A stretch of DNA of 8,807 bases from Clostridiales bacterium (GCA_019421975.1 JAHZEE010000053.1:1-8807); one strand, 5' to 3'. Counted from the first letter of the stretch, positions 1 through 6,519 are shown. Program-made: numbers and translations. Notes: a model not told the origin generated them from the letters alone.

Positions 1-191
1 TCCTCATGATAGTGCACCAGGACACCCTTCCCCATGGCCTCCTTGCGGAGCAGATGAACCAGGCCATCGGTCACGGAGCGCACGGCCATACCCTTGATGC
101 CAAAACAGTTCATGGCTGCCGCGCCGGCAACCTGCGTGATGACATTGTTGCTGATGGTGATTTCTCCTCTATCCGTCTCAATTTGGAGCAT
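1..191 (-). CDS. Asp23/Gls24 family (YloU-like) protein, N-terminal part
   Basis: This is the first 63 codons of a gene that continues beyond the left edge. The product begins MLQIETDRGEITISNNVI and continues through a VAGAAAMNCFGIKGMAVRS segment to DGLVHLLRKEAMGKGVLVHYHE. That matches the start of Asp23/Gls24 proteins: a short strand, the 'I(S/A)xxVIxxxAGxAAxxxxGIxGM' helix, then the DGL..LL....KGV turn. The ATG at 191 is preceded by AGGAGGT (199-205) at 7 nt, which fixes the start. In many Bacillota a gene of this family is followed by a DAK2/FakA-like gene; the next gene lies outside the window, so that cannot be checked. The exact role of YloU-type members is not well defined; some Asp23 relatives are membrane-associated and linked to envelope stress. 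It has its own promoter just after gpmI. The family call is secure; the function is not. Confidence 0.85.
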   Translation of the reverse strand, partial: MLQIETDRGEITISNNVITQVAGAAAMNCFGIKGMAVRSVTDGLVHLLRKEAMGKGVLVHYHE

Positions 192-231
192 CGTGAGAAC
201 CTCCTCAGTTCATACATATGATTCGCCCTCT

Positions 232-260
232 ATTCTATCCTAAAATGGTAGAAAGTACAA
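232..260 (-). promoter_or_regulatory. Sigma-A-type promoter of the Asp23-family gene
   Basis: Read on the minus strand, TTGTAC (255-260) and TAGAAT (232-237) are separated by exactly 17 bp. Initiation would fall near 225, leaving a leader of about 33 nt that contains the AGGAGGT site. The -35 box begins 8 bases after the gpmI stop codon. I see no hairpin-plus-T-tract terminator between gpmI and this promoter, so read-through from gpmI is also possible. Confidence 0.6.
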
Positions 261-268
261 GGGAAAAA

Positions 269-1831
269 TCAGACCAGCATGCTCTCGTGCCAGCTTTTTG
301 GCGCAGGGACGCCCAACAGCGCGGCAATGGTGGGCGCGACATTGGCAAGGCCGAAGGCGGCGTTTTGCCGCAGCGCGCCGTCTCCGCAGAGGATAAACGG
401 CACAGGGTTGAGCGAATGGGCGGTGCGGATGCGCTGCGAGCCGTCCTTCTGTGTGTCGTACATCTGGTCGGCGTTCCCGTGGTCGGCGGTGACCAGCAGG
501 GTGCAGCCCAGACGCCGGGCCGCCGTTACAATCTGCCCCAGGCACTGGTCCAGCGCCTCCATGGAGGCGATGACAGCCTGCAGGTTTCCCGTGTGGCCGA
601 CCATGTCGCCGTTGGGGAAGTTGCAGCGCAAAAATCCATATTGCCCGGACTCCATGGCCGCGATCAGCCGCTCGGTGATCTGATGGCACTTCATGGCGGG
701 CTTCTGGTCAAAGGGGACAAGATCCGAGGGAATCTCCTCCCAGACCTCCAGCGCCTCGTCAAATTTGGCGCCGCGGTTGCCGTTCCAGAAGTAGGTCACA
801 TGGCCGTATTTCTGCGTCTCGGACAGGGCATACTGGCGGATGTTGTGCCGGCAGAGCAGCTCTGTGAGCGTCTCGGAGATGGCCGGCGGCTCCACCAGGT
901 ACCGGCTGGGGATCTTCAGATCGCCGTCGTACTGCAGGATCCCGGCATAGAGCGCATGACAGATCCCGGCCCGGTCAAACTTGGAGAAGTCCGCCTCCTC
1001 AAACGCGCGGGAGATCTCCAGCGCCCGGTCGCCGCGGAAATTGAAGAGAATGACGCTGTCCCCGTTGGAAATGGGCCCGATGGGCCGGCCGCCGCGCGCG
1101 ACCACAAAGGGGGGCAGGTCCTGGTCGATGCAGTCGAGCTCTGACCGGGCCGTCTCGATGGCCTCCCGCGCAGAGCCAAACTGCCGGCCCTGGGCCAGCA
1201 CATGGGTCTGCCAGCCGCGGTGCACCATCTCCCAGTCAGCCTCGTAGCGGTCCATGGTGATCTGCATACGGCCGCCGCCGGAGGCGATGGCATAGTCAAA
1301 GCCATCGGTCGAGAGCTCCTGCAGAACCTGCTCGAGCGCATCGACATATTCCAGGGCCGAGGTGGCGGGCACATCCCGGCCGTCGAGCAGGATGTGGCAG
1401 CGCACCTGGCGCACCCCCTCGGCTCTGGCGCGGCGCAGCAGTGCAAACAGATGGCAGATGTGGGAATGGACATTGCCGTCGGACAGCAGGCCCAGCAGGT
1501 GCAGGGGCCTTTGGTGCGCGCTGCAGTTGTCCATCAGCGCCTGCCAGGTGGCAGAACGGAACAGCGCGCCGGACTGGATGCTCTCATTCACCAGCCGCGC
1601 GCCCTGCGGAAAGATCTGCCCGCAGCCGAGGGTGTTGTGGCCGACCTCGGAGTTGCCCATGTCTCCGTCGGAGGGCAGGCCCACGGCGGTGCCATGGGCC
1701 TTGAGCGCCACATGGGGACAGGTGGCCAGCAGGTGGTCGAGGTTGGGGGTGCGGGCGTGAAAGACCGCGTCGCCGGCGTCGTGCTTTCCGATGCCAACGC
1801 CGTCGAGAATGACAAGTACGACTGGTTTCAT
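269..1831 (-). CDS. gpmI: 2,3-bisphosphoglycerate-independent phosphoglycerate mutase
   Basis: A 520-residue cytosolic glycolytic enzyme that interconverts 3- and 2-phosphoglycerate with two metal ions (usually Mn2+) and a phosphoserine intermediate. Family residues are all visible: Asp10 in VILDG; Ser61, the phosphate acceptor, in GNSEVGH; the DGRDVPATSA loop (150-159); Lys341 in SETQKYGHVTYFWNG; Asp409 and His413 in GDMVGHTGN; Asp450 and His451 in TADHGNAD; His472 in TAHSLNPVPF. Length is close to the roughly 510 residues usual for the family. The reading frame opens 6 bases earlier at a TTG, but the ATG at 1831 is preferred: GGAGGAG (1840-1846) lies 8 nt upstream of it and only 2 nt from the TTG. 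The gene is preceded by a 209-base spacer with a promoter, a dyad and a small ORF whose stop overlaps this ATG. Identity is certain; residue roles come from the studied Geobacillus enzyme. Confidence 0.97.
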   Translation of the reverse strand: MKPVVLVILDGVGIGKHDAGDAVFHARTPNLDHLLATCPHVALKAHGTAVGLPSDGDMGNSEVGHNTLGCGQIFPQGARLVNESIQSGALFRSATWQALMDNCSAHQRPLHLLGLLSDGNVHSHICHLFALLRRARAEGVRQVRCHILLDGRDVPATSALEYVDALEQVLQELSTDGFDYAIASGGGRMQITMDRYEADWEMVHRGWQTHVLAQGRQFGSAREAIETARSELDCIDQDLPPFVVARGGRPIGPISNGDSVILFNFRGDRALEISRAFEEADFSKFDRAGICHALYAGILQYDGDLKIPSRYLVEPPAISETLTELLCRHNIRQYALSETQKYGHVTYFWNGNRGAKFDEALEVWEEIPSDLVPFDQKPAMKCHQITERLIAAMESGQYGFLRCNFPNGDMVGHTGNLQAVIASMEALDQCLGQIVTAARRLGCTLLVTADHGNADQMYDTQKDGSQRIRTAHSLNPVPFILCGDGALRQNAAFGLANVAPTIAALLGVPAPKSWHESMLV

Positions 1832-1974
1832 TTGCAATGCTCCTCCACACAGTGGGCGGCAAAGGGGGCCCGCGCCGGGCGAATCTCACCCATGCGTGTG
1901 CCGCCGGCCAAGACAGACTGCGCGCAGCTGCGACCTGCCTGGTGCAGAGCAGCTGCGCGCTCTGCATATGACAT
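1828..1974 (-). CDS. Small 48-codon ORF overlapping the gpmI start (possible leader peptide or remnant)
   Basis: This ORF runs from the ATG at 1974 to a TGA (1830-1828) that overlaps the gpmI start codon as ATGA. The product starts MSYAERAAALHQAGRSCAQS, continues VLAGGTRMGE, and ends HCVEEHCK. The N-terminal half resembles the first helix of C_GCAxxG_C_C family proteins (pattern roughly 'A.eLh..GynCAQaVl'), but the later glycine- and cysteine-rich parts of that family are absent and the whole is far shorter. It could be a decayed remnant, a short translated leader coupled to gpmI, or chance. The Shine-Dalgarno is weak (GAAGCGG, a few bases before the ATG), and third positions look less G/C-biased than in the flanking genes. 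Not a confident gene. Confidence 0.25.
   Translation of the reverse strand: MSYAERAAALHQAGRSCAQSVLAGGTRMGEIRPARAPFAAHCVEEHCK
1920..1965 (-). promoter_or_regulatory. Two overlapping hairpins in the gpmI leader
   Basis: Arms GCGCGCAGCTGC (1920-1931) and GCAGCTGCGCGC (1949-1960) are perfect 12-bp complements with a 17-base loop. A second stem, GCAGAGC (1944-1950) with GCTCTGC (1959-1965), uses part of the same sequence, so the two cannot form together. No T-tract follows, so neither is an obvious terminator. I see no T-box 'GGUGG' core or other known riboswitch signature here. Confidence 0.4.
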
Positions 1975-1986
1975 TGTCCGCTTCTG

Positions 1987-2012
1987 TTGTAAAATATGCC
2001 CCTATTTTACAA
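1987..2012. promoter_or_regulatory. Perfect inverted repeat, candidate operator of gpmI
   Basis: The arms TTGTAAAATA (1987-1996) and TATTTTACAA (2003-2012) are perfect complements of 10 bp around a 6-base spacer, TGCCCC. The distal arm contains the predicted -10 box of the gpmI promoter, and the predicted start of transcription lies inside the dyad, the usual place for a repressor operator. It does not fit the spacing of GlnR (TGTNA-N7-TNACA), BirA (long spacer) or Rex (short spacer) sites as I know them, so no regulator is assigned. An AT-rich RNA hairpin is the alternative; there is no T-tract for a terminator. Confidence 0.5.
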
Positions 2013-2032
2013 TAGAAATCCGCATCCGACAA
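2004..2032 (-). promoter_or_regulatory. Sigma-A-type promoter of gpmI
   Basis: On the minus strand TTGTCG (2027-2032) and TAAAAT (2004-2009) are separated by exactly 17 bp. Initiation is predicted around 1997, giving a leader of about 165 nt before gpmI. The -35 box lies 8 bases past the asnB stop codon. The -10 box is buried in one arm of the perfect dyad at 1987-2012. Confidence 0.55.
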
Positions 2033-2040
2033 TGGCCATG

Positions 2041-3849
2041 TTACACAATCGTTACATGGTATTTGCGCATCCAATAGCTGATTTGCAGAAAATAGGCGAT
2101 GGTCTGCGGGGTGGTCATCAGCTGGCCGTACCACGGCAGGCTCCGCTGCTCCTGCAGAAGCTGCTCCAGGGCGCTGCGCTGGCAGAGCTCCAGCAGGGGA
2201 CTGTCCGGCTCGGCGAGCTCACTGCGCAGCAGCTGGCAGACGGCCTTGTGGTAGCTGGGGTTCCAGGTCTTGGGATAGGGGCTCTTCTTCCGCTCGATGA
2301 TCTCCCGCGGCAGCAGATCCTGCATGGCGTAGCGCAGCAGGCCCTTCTCCCGGCCGTGGTAGTCCTTGTACGACCAGGGGAGGGTGTAGAGATACTCCAC
2401 AATGCGCTTGTCGCAGAAGGGCACGCGGACCTCCAGACCGGAGTACATGCTGACCCGGTCCTTGCGGTCGAGCAGCGTCTGCATGAACCAGCGCAGGTTC
2501 AGCATCATCATCTGCTTCATGCGCGTCTCCAGCGCGTCTGTCCCCGGCAGAATATCGGTCGCGTCCAGGGTCTGCTGGTAGCGCCGGTGGACATACTCCT
2601 TCGGCGTCTCCTCCCGCAGAAACTCCGGCTTGAGGAAGGTGGCGCGGTAGTCCGTGGTCTGCGCCCAGGGGAAGCCGTCGGTCTCGCGCACCTCCGGGTC
2701 GCGGTACCAGGGATAGCCGCCGAAGATCTCGTCGGCGCATTCGCCGGAGAGCACGACGGTGTGGGTGTGTTTGACCGACTGGCACAGAAGCAGCATGGAC
2801 GCGTCCACATCGGCCATGCCCGGCAGATCCCGCGCGTTGACGGCGTCAAAGAGCGCCAGCACCAGCTCCGGTGTGTCCAGCTCGACCCGGCGGTGATTGG
2901 AGCGGAGAAACTGGTGCATGATCTCAATGTACTGGTTGTCGGAGTTGGGCTGGAATTTGCCGCTCTGGAAATACCGGTCGTTGTCGCGGTAGTCCACGGA
3001 ATAGGTGGTGAGATCCTCGATCTGCTGCCGGGCGACGGTGGAGATGATGGAGGAGTCCAGACCGCCGGAGAGGAAGGTGCAGAGCGGCACATCGGCCACC
3101 AGCTGCCGGCAAATGGCGTCTGTCACGAGGAACCGGGTCTTTTCCACGGCCTGCTCAAAGCTGTCCTCACAGGGCGCGTCGTGCAGGGTCCAGTAGTAGC
3201 TGAGCTGCAGCCCGCCCGTGTCGAAGCGCCCGCACTGGCCGGGCAGCACCTCCTGGACATTGCGGAAGATCCCGCGGCCGGGCGTGCGGCCGGGCCCCAG
3301 AAAGAAGATGTCGTACAGGCCCACGCGGTCCACCTCCGGCTGCACCAGCGGGTGGAGCAGGAGCGATTTGAGCTCAGAGGCGAACAGGAAGGTATTGCCC
3401 CGCACCGCGTAAAACAGCGGCTTGACCCCCATGGGGTCCCGGGCAAAGAACAGCTGCCGCTCGGTCTCATTGTATACGGCGTAGGCGAAGATGCCGTTGA
3501 ACCTTTTGGCGCAGTCGGGCCCCCAGGCGTGGAAGGACTTCAGAACCACCTCGGTGTCCCCGTGGCCGTCGAAGGTGTAGCCGAGCTGCTCCAACTCGGC
3601 CCGGAGCTCGGGCGTGTTGTACAGCTCGCCGTTGTAGACGATGGTGAGATTTTTGTAGGTCATGGGCTGCCTGCCGCCCTCCGGGTCCACCACCACCAGC
3701 CGGCGGTGGAGCAGCGCACAGCCCTGGTGATAGTAGGCGCCCGCCTGGTCCGGCCCGCGCGGCGAGAGCGCCTCCGACATGGCGGCGAGATAGGGCTCAT
3801 GGCCCGTCAGCACCTGATCGCAGGAAAACATTCCGGCAATTCCACACAT
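2041..3849 (-). CDS. asnB: Asparagine synthase (glutamine-hydrolysing)
   Basis: A 602-residue cytosolic enzyme making asparagine from aspartate, ATP and glutamine-derived ammonia. The start is set by the N-terminal nucleophile: MCGIAG places Cys2, which becomes the first residue after Met removal. An in-frame TTG 24 bases upstream would bury this Cys and is rejected. The N-terminal glutaminase domain (about 2-210) shows SPRGPD, HRRL (48-51), NGELYN (73-78) and GDTE (97-100). The synthetase domain has the pyrophosphate loop SGGLDSS (261-267) and SGECADEIFGGYPW (368-381). The C-terminus is complete. The Shine-Dalgarno (AAAGGGGGAA, 3859-3868) lies in the arm of a long hairpin between recG and this gene. 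No clear promoter of its own is visible, so co-transcription with recG is likely. Related amidotransferases can modify other acceptors, but the sequence and housekeeping context fit AsnB. Confidence 0.93.
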   Translation of the reverse strand: MCGIAGMFSCDQVLTGHEPYLAAMSEALSPRGPDQAGAYYHQGCALLHRRLVVVDPEGGRQPMTYKNLTIVYNGELYNTPELRAELEQLGYTFDGHGDTEVVLKSFHAWGPDCAKRFNGIFAYAVYNETERQLFFARDPMGVKPLFYAVRGNTFLFASELKSLLLHPLVQPEVDRVGLYDIFFLGPGRTPGRGIFRNVQEVLPGQCGRFDTGGLQLSYYWTLHDAPCEDSFEQAVEKTRFLVTDAICRQLVADVPLCTFLSGGLDSSIISTVARQQIEDLTTYSVDYRDNDRYFQSGKFQPNSDNQYIEIMHQFLRSNHRRVELDTPELVLALFDAVNARDLPGMADVDASMLLLCQSVKHTHTVVLSGECADEIFGGYPWYRDPEVRETDGFPWAQTTDYRATFLKPEFLREETPKEYVHRRYQQTLDATDILPGTDALETRMKQMMMLNLRWFMQTLLDRKDRVSMYSGLEVRVPFCDKRIVEYLYTLPWSYKDYHGREKGLLRYAMQDLLPREIIERKKSPYPKTWNPSYHKAVCQLLRSELAEPDSPLLELCQRSALEQLLQEQRSLPWYGQLMTTPQTIAYFLQISYWMRKYHVTIV

Positions 3850-3851
3850 AG

Positions 3852-3907
3852 AAAAAAGTTCCCCCTTTTGCAAGTCTGATACAGACTATGCATCCAGGGG
3901 GAGTTTT
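3852..3907 (-). promoter_or_regulatory. Long hairpin between recG and asnB: terminator or attenuator covering the asnB ribosome binding site
   Basis: Outer arms TCCCCCT (3860-3866) and AGGGGGA (3896-3902) pair perfectly. Inside them a second stem pairs TGCA-AGTCTG (3869-3878) with CAGACT-A-TGCA (3882-3892) around a 3-base loop with one bulged base. On the minus strand the outer 3' arm is followed within 2 bases by six T (3857-3852) and then the asnB ATG (3849). It has the form of an intrinsic terminator, yet its 3' arm is the asnB Shine-Dalgarno. Read as plus-strand RNA, two G-U pairs lengthen the outer stem to 12 pairs; in minus-strand RNA those two positions are mismatched. Confidence 0.55.
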
Positions 3908-3918
3908 GCCTTTGTTTT

Positions 3919-5961
3919 TCAATTAAATACAATGTCCTGGGATTCAAAGAGGGCGTGCAGGCGGGCAAACAGCGGCTCGGTCCCGGTGAGCGCGGCGGTC
4001 TGCAGATACTGGGCGCAGGCCTGCTGGGCCTGGGTCAGAGTCTGAAGATCGGCGCCCAGATCCGCGATCTTGAAGGCGGGCAGGCCGTGCTGCCGCTGGC
4101 CCAGAAAGTCGCCGGGGCCGCGCAGGGCCAGGTCCTCCTCGGCAATGGCGAAGCCGTCGTCGGTCCTGCACAGCGCCCTGAGCCGGGCGATGGTCTGCTC
4201 GGCGCGGGAGGCGCAGAACAGGACGCAGTAGGACTTGTCCCGCCCGCGCCCAACCCGGCCGCGGAGCTGGTGCAGCTGGGACAGGCCGAAGCGCTCGGCG
4301 TTCTCTATCACCATCAAGGTGGCGTTCGGCACATCGACCCCGACCTCCACGACGGTGGTACAGACCAGAATATCCGCCTGCCCCGCGGAAAAGGCGGCCA
4401 TCACCTGCTCCTTTTCCCCCGCCTTCATCCGGCCGTGGAGCAGCGCGACGCGCAGATCCGGAAAGACGGCCTGCTGCAGCGCCTGCGCCCAGGCCTCCAC
4501 GGCCTTGACGGCGCTGGTCTCGTCTGTCTCAATGGCGGGACAGACAATAAAGACCTGATGCCCGGCCTGGACCTGCTTGCGGATAAACGAATGAATCCGG
4601 CTGCGCATTCCCTCGCCGACCAGAAAGGTGTCCACTGGCTGGCGTCCGGGCGGCCGCTCGTCCACAACGGACAGATCCAGATCCCCGTACAAAATCAGCG
4701 AGAGGGTTCTGGGAATCGGGGTGGCAGACATGACCAGCAGATGGGGGCTTTGCCCCTTGGCGGTCAGCGCCGCCCGCTGGGCGACGCCGAAGCGGTGCTG
4801 CTCGTCGGCGATCACAAGGCCCAGATCTGCAAACTGCACCGGCGACGAGAACAGCGCGTGGGTGCCGATGACCACCTGTGCCTGTCCAGCGGCGATGGCG
4901 GCCTCCGCTGCCCGGCGCTGCCGGGCGCCCAGAGAGCCTGTGAGCAGGCAGGTCTCGATACCGAAGGACGCCATCAGCGGCGTGAGAGAGGCGGCGTGCT
5001 GCTCGGCCAGAATCTCGGTGGGCACCAGCAGGGCGGTCTGACGGCCGCTCTGGGCCGCGCAGTAGGCCGCGGCGGCGGCAATCATGGTCTTTCCGCTGCC
5101 CACATCGCCCTGCACCAGCCGGTTCATGGGCGTGGCGCGGCCGAGATCTGCCGAGATCTCGGCAATGGCCCGCCGCTGCGCGCCGGTGAGCTGGAAGGGG
5201 AGGCGGGCGCAGAAGGGCGCGGCGTCGGTACAGGAGAATGGGCGGGTACGCACCGCGGTCCTGCGCGCACGCAGCAGCTGCAGGCCTGCGGCAAAGACGA
5301 AGAATTCCTCAAAGACCAGCCGGCGCCGCGCCTGGCCGAGCGCCTCCATGGAGTCTGGATGGTGGATCTGCGCATAGGCCTCAGCGGCCGGACACAGACG
5401 GTATTGCGTGCGCACGGCAGCGGGAAGCAGCTCCGGAATGGCGCCTAGACAGTGCGCCAGCGCCTGCTGTACCAGCTTGTCCATAAGCCGGTTGCTGATG
5501 CCGGCGGTCAGAGGGTAGATGGGCAGAATCCGCCGGGTGAGAATATGCGGCGCATCCACAGGCTCAAAGGCGGGGTTCAGAACCGAGGCATAGGTGCTGG
5601 CGGGGTCCAGCTGGCCATAGAAGATGTAGGATGCGCCGTATTTCAACTGGTCGGCTAGATAGGTCTGGTTGAAAAAGGTGATGGAGAGCTGCCCGGTGTG
5701 GTCGGCGACCTTCAGCTTGGTGAGATCCATCCCCTTGCGGATGTGGGCGGTTCTGGGCTCGCTGACGACCATGGCCTCAAAGCAGGCCGCGTGACCTGAT
5801 TGCAGATCTGCAATGGCGGCGAGGCGGGTGCGGTCCTCGTAGTCCCGCGGAAAGTAGCAGAGCAGATCATAGAGGGTGCGAATCCCGATGCCGGCCAGCT
5901 GCTCTGCCCGCGTCGGCCCGACCCCCTGCAGGGTGCGCACGCTGGAATAGAGATCTGTCAT
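3919..5961 (-). CDS. recG: ATP-dependent DNA helicase RecG
   Basis: A 680-residue helicase that regresses stalled replication forks and branch-migrates Holliday junctions in recombination repair. Visible parts in order: a helix-hairpin-helix-like start, LQGVGPTRAEQL (11-22); the OB-fold wedge domain (about 55-140); Walker A GDVGSGKT (285-292); LLVPTEILAEQH (311-322); the DEQH box (386-389); SATPIPRT (412-419); LLHGRMK (507-513); CTTVVEVGVDVPNA (534-547); motif VI HQLRGRVGRG (564-573); and DLALRGPGDFLGQRQHG (610-626), the RecG-type C-terminal segment. Length equals the family norm (about 680-690). The frame is open further upstream to 6027, but the ATG at 5961 has AAAGGAGG (5968-5975) at 6 nt, and translation from there begins MTDLYSSV. 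The upstream extension would run through the promoter. It has its own promoter right after the rpsT terminator. Confidence 0.98.
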   Translation of the reverse strand: MTDLYSSVRTLQGVGPTRAEQLAGIGIRTLYDLLCYFPRDYEDRTRLAAIADLQSGHAACFEAMVVSEPRTAHIRKGMDLTKLKVADHTGQLSITFFNQTYLADQLKYGASYIFYGQLDPASTYASVLNPAFEPVDAPHILTRRILPIYPLTAGISNRLMDKLVQQALAHCLGAIPELLPAAVRTQYRLCPAAEAYAQIHHPDSMEALGQARRRLVFEEFFVFAAGLQLLRARRTAVRTRPFSCTDAAPFCARLPFQLTGAQRRAIAEISADLGRATPMNRLVQGDVGSGKTMIAAAAAYCAAQSGRQTALLVPTEILAEQHAASLTPLMASFGIETCLLTGSLGARQRRAAEAAIAAGQAQVVIGTHALFSSPVQFADLGLVIADEQHRFGVAQRAALTAKGQSPHLLVMSATPIPRTLSLILYGDLDLSVVDERPPGRQPVDTFLVGEGMRSRIHSFIRKQVQAGHQVFIVCPAIETDETSAVKAVEAWAQALQQAVFPDLRVALLHGRMKAGEKEQVMAAFSAGQADILVCTTVVEVGVDVPNATLMVIENAERFGLSQLHQLRGRVGRGRDKSYCVLFCASRAEQTIARLRALCRTDDGFAIAEEDLALRGPGDFLGQRQHGLPAFKIADLGADLQTLTQAQQACAQYLQTAALTGTEPLFARLHALFESQDIVFN

Positions 5962-5998
5962 ATGCCGCCTCCTTTCATGTGCCCCTAATAATAAAAAC

Positions 5999-6027
5999 AT
6001 TATAGGGGAGTTTTGCGGCCGGGACAA
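5999..6027 (-). promoter_or_regulatory. Sigma-A-type promoter of recG
   Basis: On the minus strand TTGTCC (6022-6027) and a perfect TATAAT (5999-6004) are 17 bp apart. Initiation near 5992 gives a leader of about 30 nt with the AAAGGAGG site. The -35 box begins only 4 bases after the rpsT terminator tract ends, so rpsT and recG are probably separate transcription units. Confidence 0.75.
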
Positions 6028-6030
6028 GTG

Positions 6031-6066
6031 AAAAAAACCGCCCTCCGGAACCGGAGAGCGGTTTTT
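6031..6066 (-). terminator. Intrinsic terminator of rpsT
   Basis: Arms at 6033-6048 and 6051-6066 pair over 16 positions. The one imperfect pair (6042/6057) is C/A on the plus strand but a G-U wobble in minus-strand RNA, so the helix is complete only for transcripts in the rpsT direction. It is followed on the minus strand by a run of seven T (6037-6031). The structure begins 13 bases past the rpsT stop codon. Confidence 0.88.
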
Positions 6067-6078
6067 AAAGCGTTTGGA

Positions 6079-6342
6079 TCAGGCCAGAGCGTTCATCTTC
6101 AGCGTGATGCTGCTCTTTTTCCGGGCGGCGGTATTCTTGTGCAGAAGCCCCTTCTGCGCGGCCTTGTCGATGGTCTTCACAGCGACCAGGTAGGCGGCGG
6201 ATGCAGCCTCGCGGTTGCCACCGGCAACAGCGGCGTCAAACTTCTTCAGGTTGGTATGCAGCAAAGACTTGGCAGCCTTGTTCTTCTCATTGCTGACGCG
6301 GGAAAGCTGAACACGCTTCTTGGCGGATTTGATATTGGGCAC
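6079..6342 (-). CDS. rpsT: 30S ribosomal protein S20
   Basis: An 87-residue primary 16S rRNA-binding protein of the small subunit. The sequence MPNIKSAKKRVQLSRVSNEK and the C-terminal KGLLHKNTAARKKSSITLKMN are the conserved S20 ends, and length is the family norm (86-88). The start is a GTG at 6342, not ATG: it gives the canonical MPNIKSAKKR N-terminus and is preceded by GGAGGAGGT (6349-6357) at about 6-7 nt. The frame is open further upstream, but an earlier start would translate the ribosome binding site and give a non-S20 extension. The gene has a strong promoter, a leader hairpin and a strong terminator, so it is monocistronic. It is divergent from gpr, an arrangement also present in Bacillus subtilis. 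In E. coli rpsT also has a non-AUG start (UUG) that matters for autogenous control; whether that applies here is unknown. Confidence 0.97.
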   Translation of the reverse strand: MPNIKSAKKRVQLSRVSNEKNKAAKSLLHTNLKKFDAAVAGGNREAASAAYLVAVKTIDKAAQKGLLHKNTAARKKSSITLKMNALA

Positions 6343-6369
6343 GATAACACCTCCTCCGGAACCTTGTTT

Positions 6370-6388
6370 CACTTATGTTTGATAAGTG
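6370..6388 (-). promoter_or_regulatory. Hairpin in the rpsT leader
   Basis: On the minus strand CACTTAT and ATAAGTG (outer ends 6388 and 6370) form a perfect 7-bp stem around CAAAC. It lies between the predicted start of transcription (about 6399) and the Shine-Dalgarno (6349-6357). It could stabilise the mRNA or take part in feedback by S20; no known S20 binding element is recognised. Confidence 0.4.
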
Positions 6389-6405
6389 GTCTCATACAAA
6401 AGTGT

Positions 6406-6434
6406 ATTATAGCGGGAATGATCCATAAAATCAA
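6406..6434 (-). promoter_or_regulatory. Sigma-A-type promoter of rpsT
   Basis: On the minus strand TTGATT (6429-6434) and a perfect TATAAT (6406-6411) are 17 bp apart, with initiation near 6399 and a leader of about 57 nt. The hexamers lie in the roughly 110-base spacer shared with divergent gpr, so polymerase binding at the two genes may interfere. Confidence 0.78.
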
Positions 6435-6519
6435 CCCTTTTTACAATTTATTTTTTCGTATCAGGAGATCTGCGGTGGGCAAAACTAGCAGTAAGTGCGA
6501 CGAAAGAAGGATGAGCAAA

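Noticed and set aside
218..1144. A 308-codon open frame on the plus strand opposite gpmI
   Set aside because: Antisense shadow of a clear gpmI frame; no motif or start signal.
1832..2040. T-box or other riboswitch in the gpmI leader
   Set aside because: No T-box core sequence or known aptamer signature was seen; only simple stems are supported.
3850..3873. TTG start of asnB 24 bases upstream of the ATG
   Set aside because: It would add eight residues before the catalytic Cys, which must be exposed as the first residue after Met removal.
1996..3879. A 627-codon open frame on the plus strand opposite asnB
   Set aside because: The product has no recognisable domain and no Shine-Dalgarno; GC-rich codon bias of asnB removes stops from the opposite strand. 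The asnB frame has every catalytic motif.
3955..5448. A 497-codon open frame on the plus strand opposite recG
   Set aside because: Low-complexity Gly/Ala/Leu/Gln-rich shadow of recG with no family motif or credible start.
6373..6462. Forespore sigma-G promoter for gpr (CATACAA at 6393, CATAAAA at 6424, GAATG at 6416)
   Set aside because: Each half resembles the GHATR / CATNMTA boxes, but no pair has both good matches and correct spacing, so I do not call one.
6013..6519. Extension of the gpr frame far upstream, across rpsT
   Set aside because: It would run antisense through the whole rpsT gene; conserved GPR sequence begins only at IRTDLALEAR.
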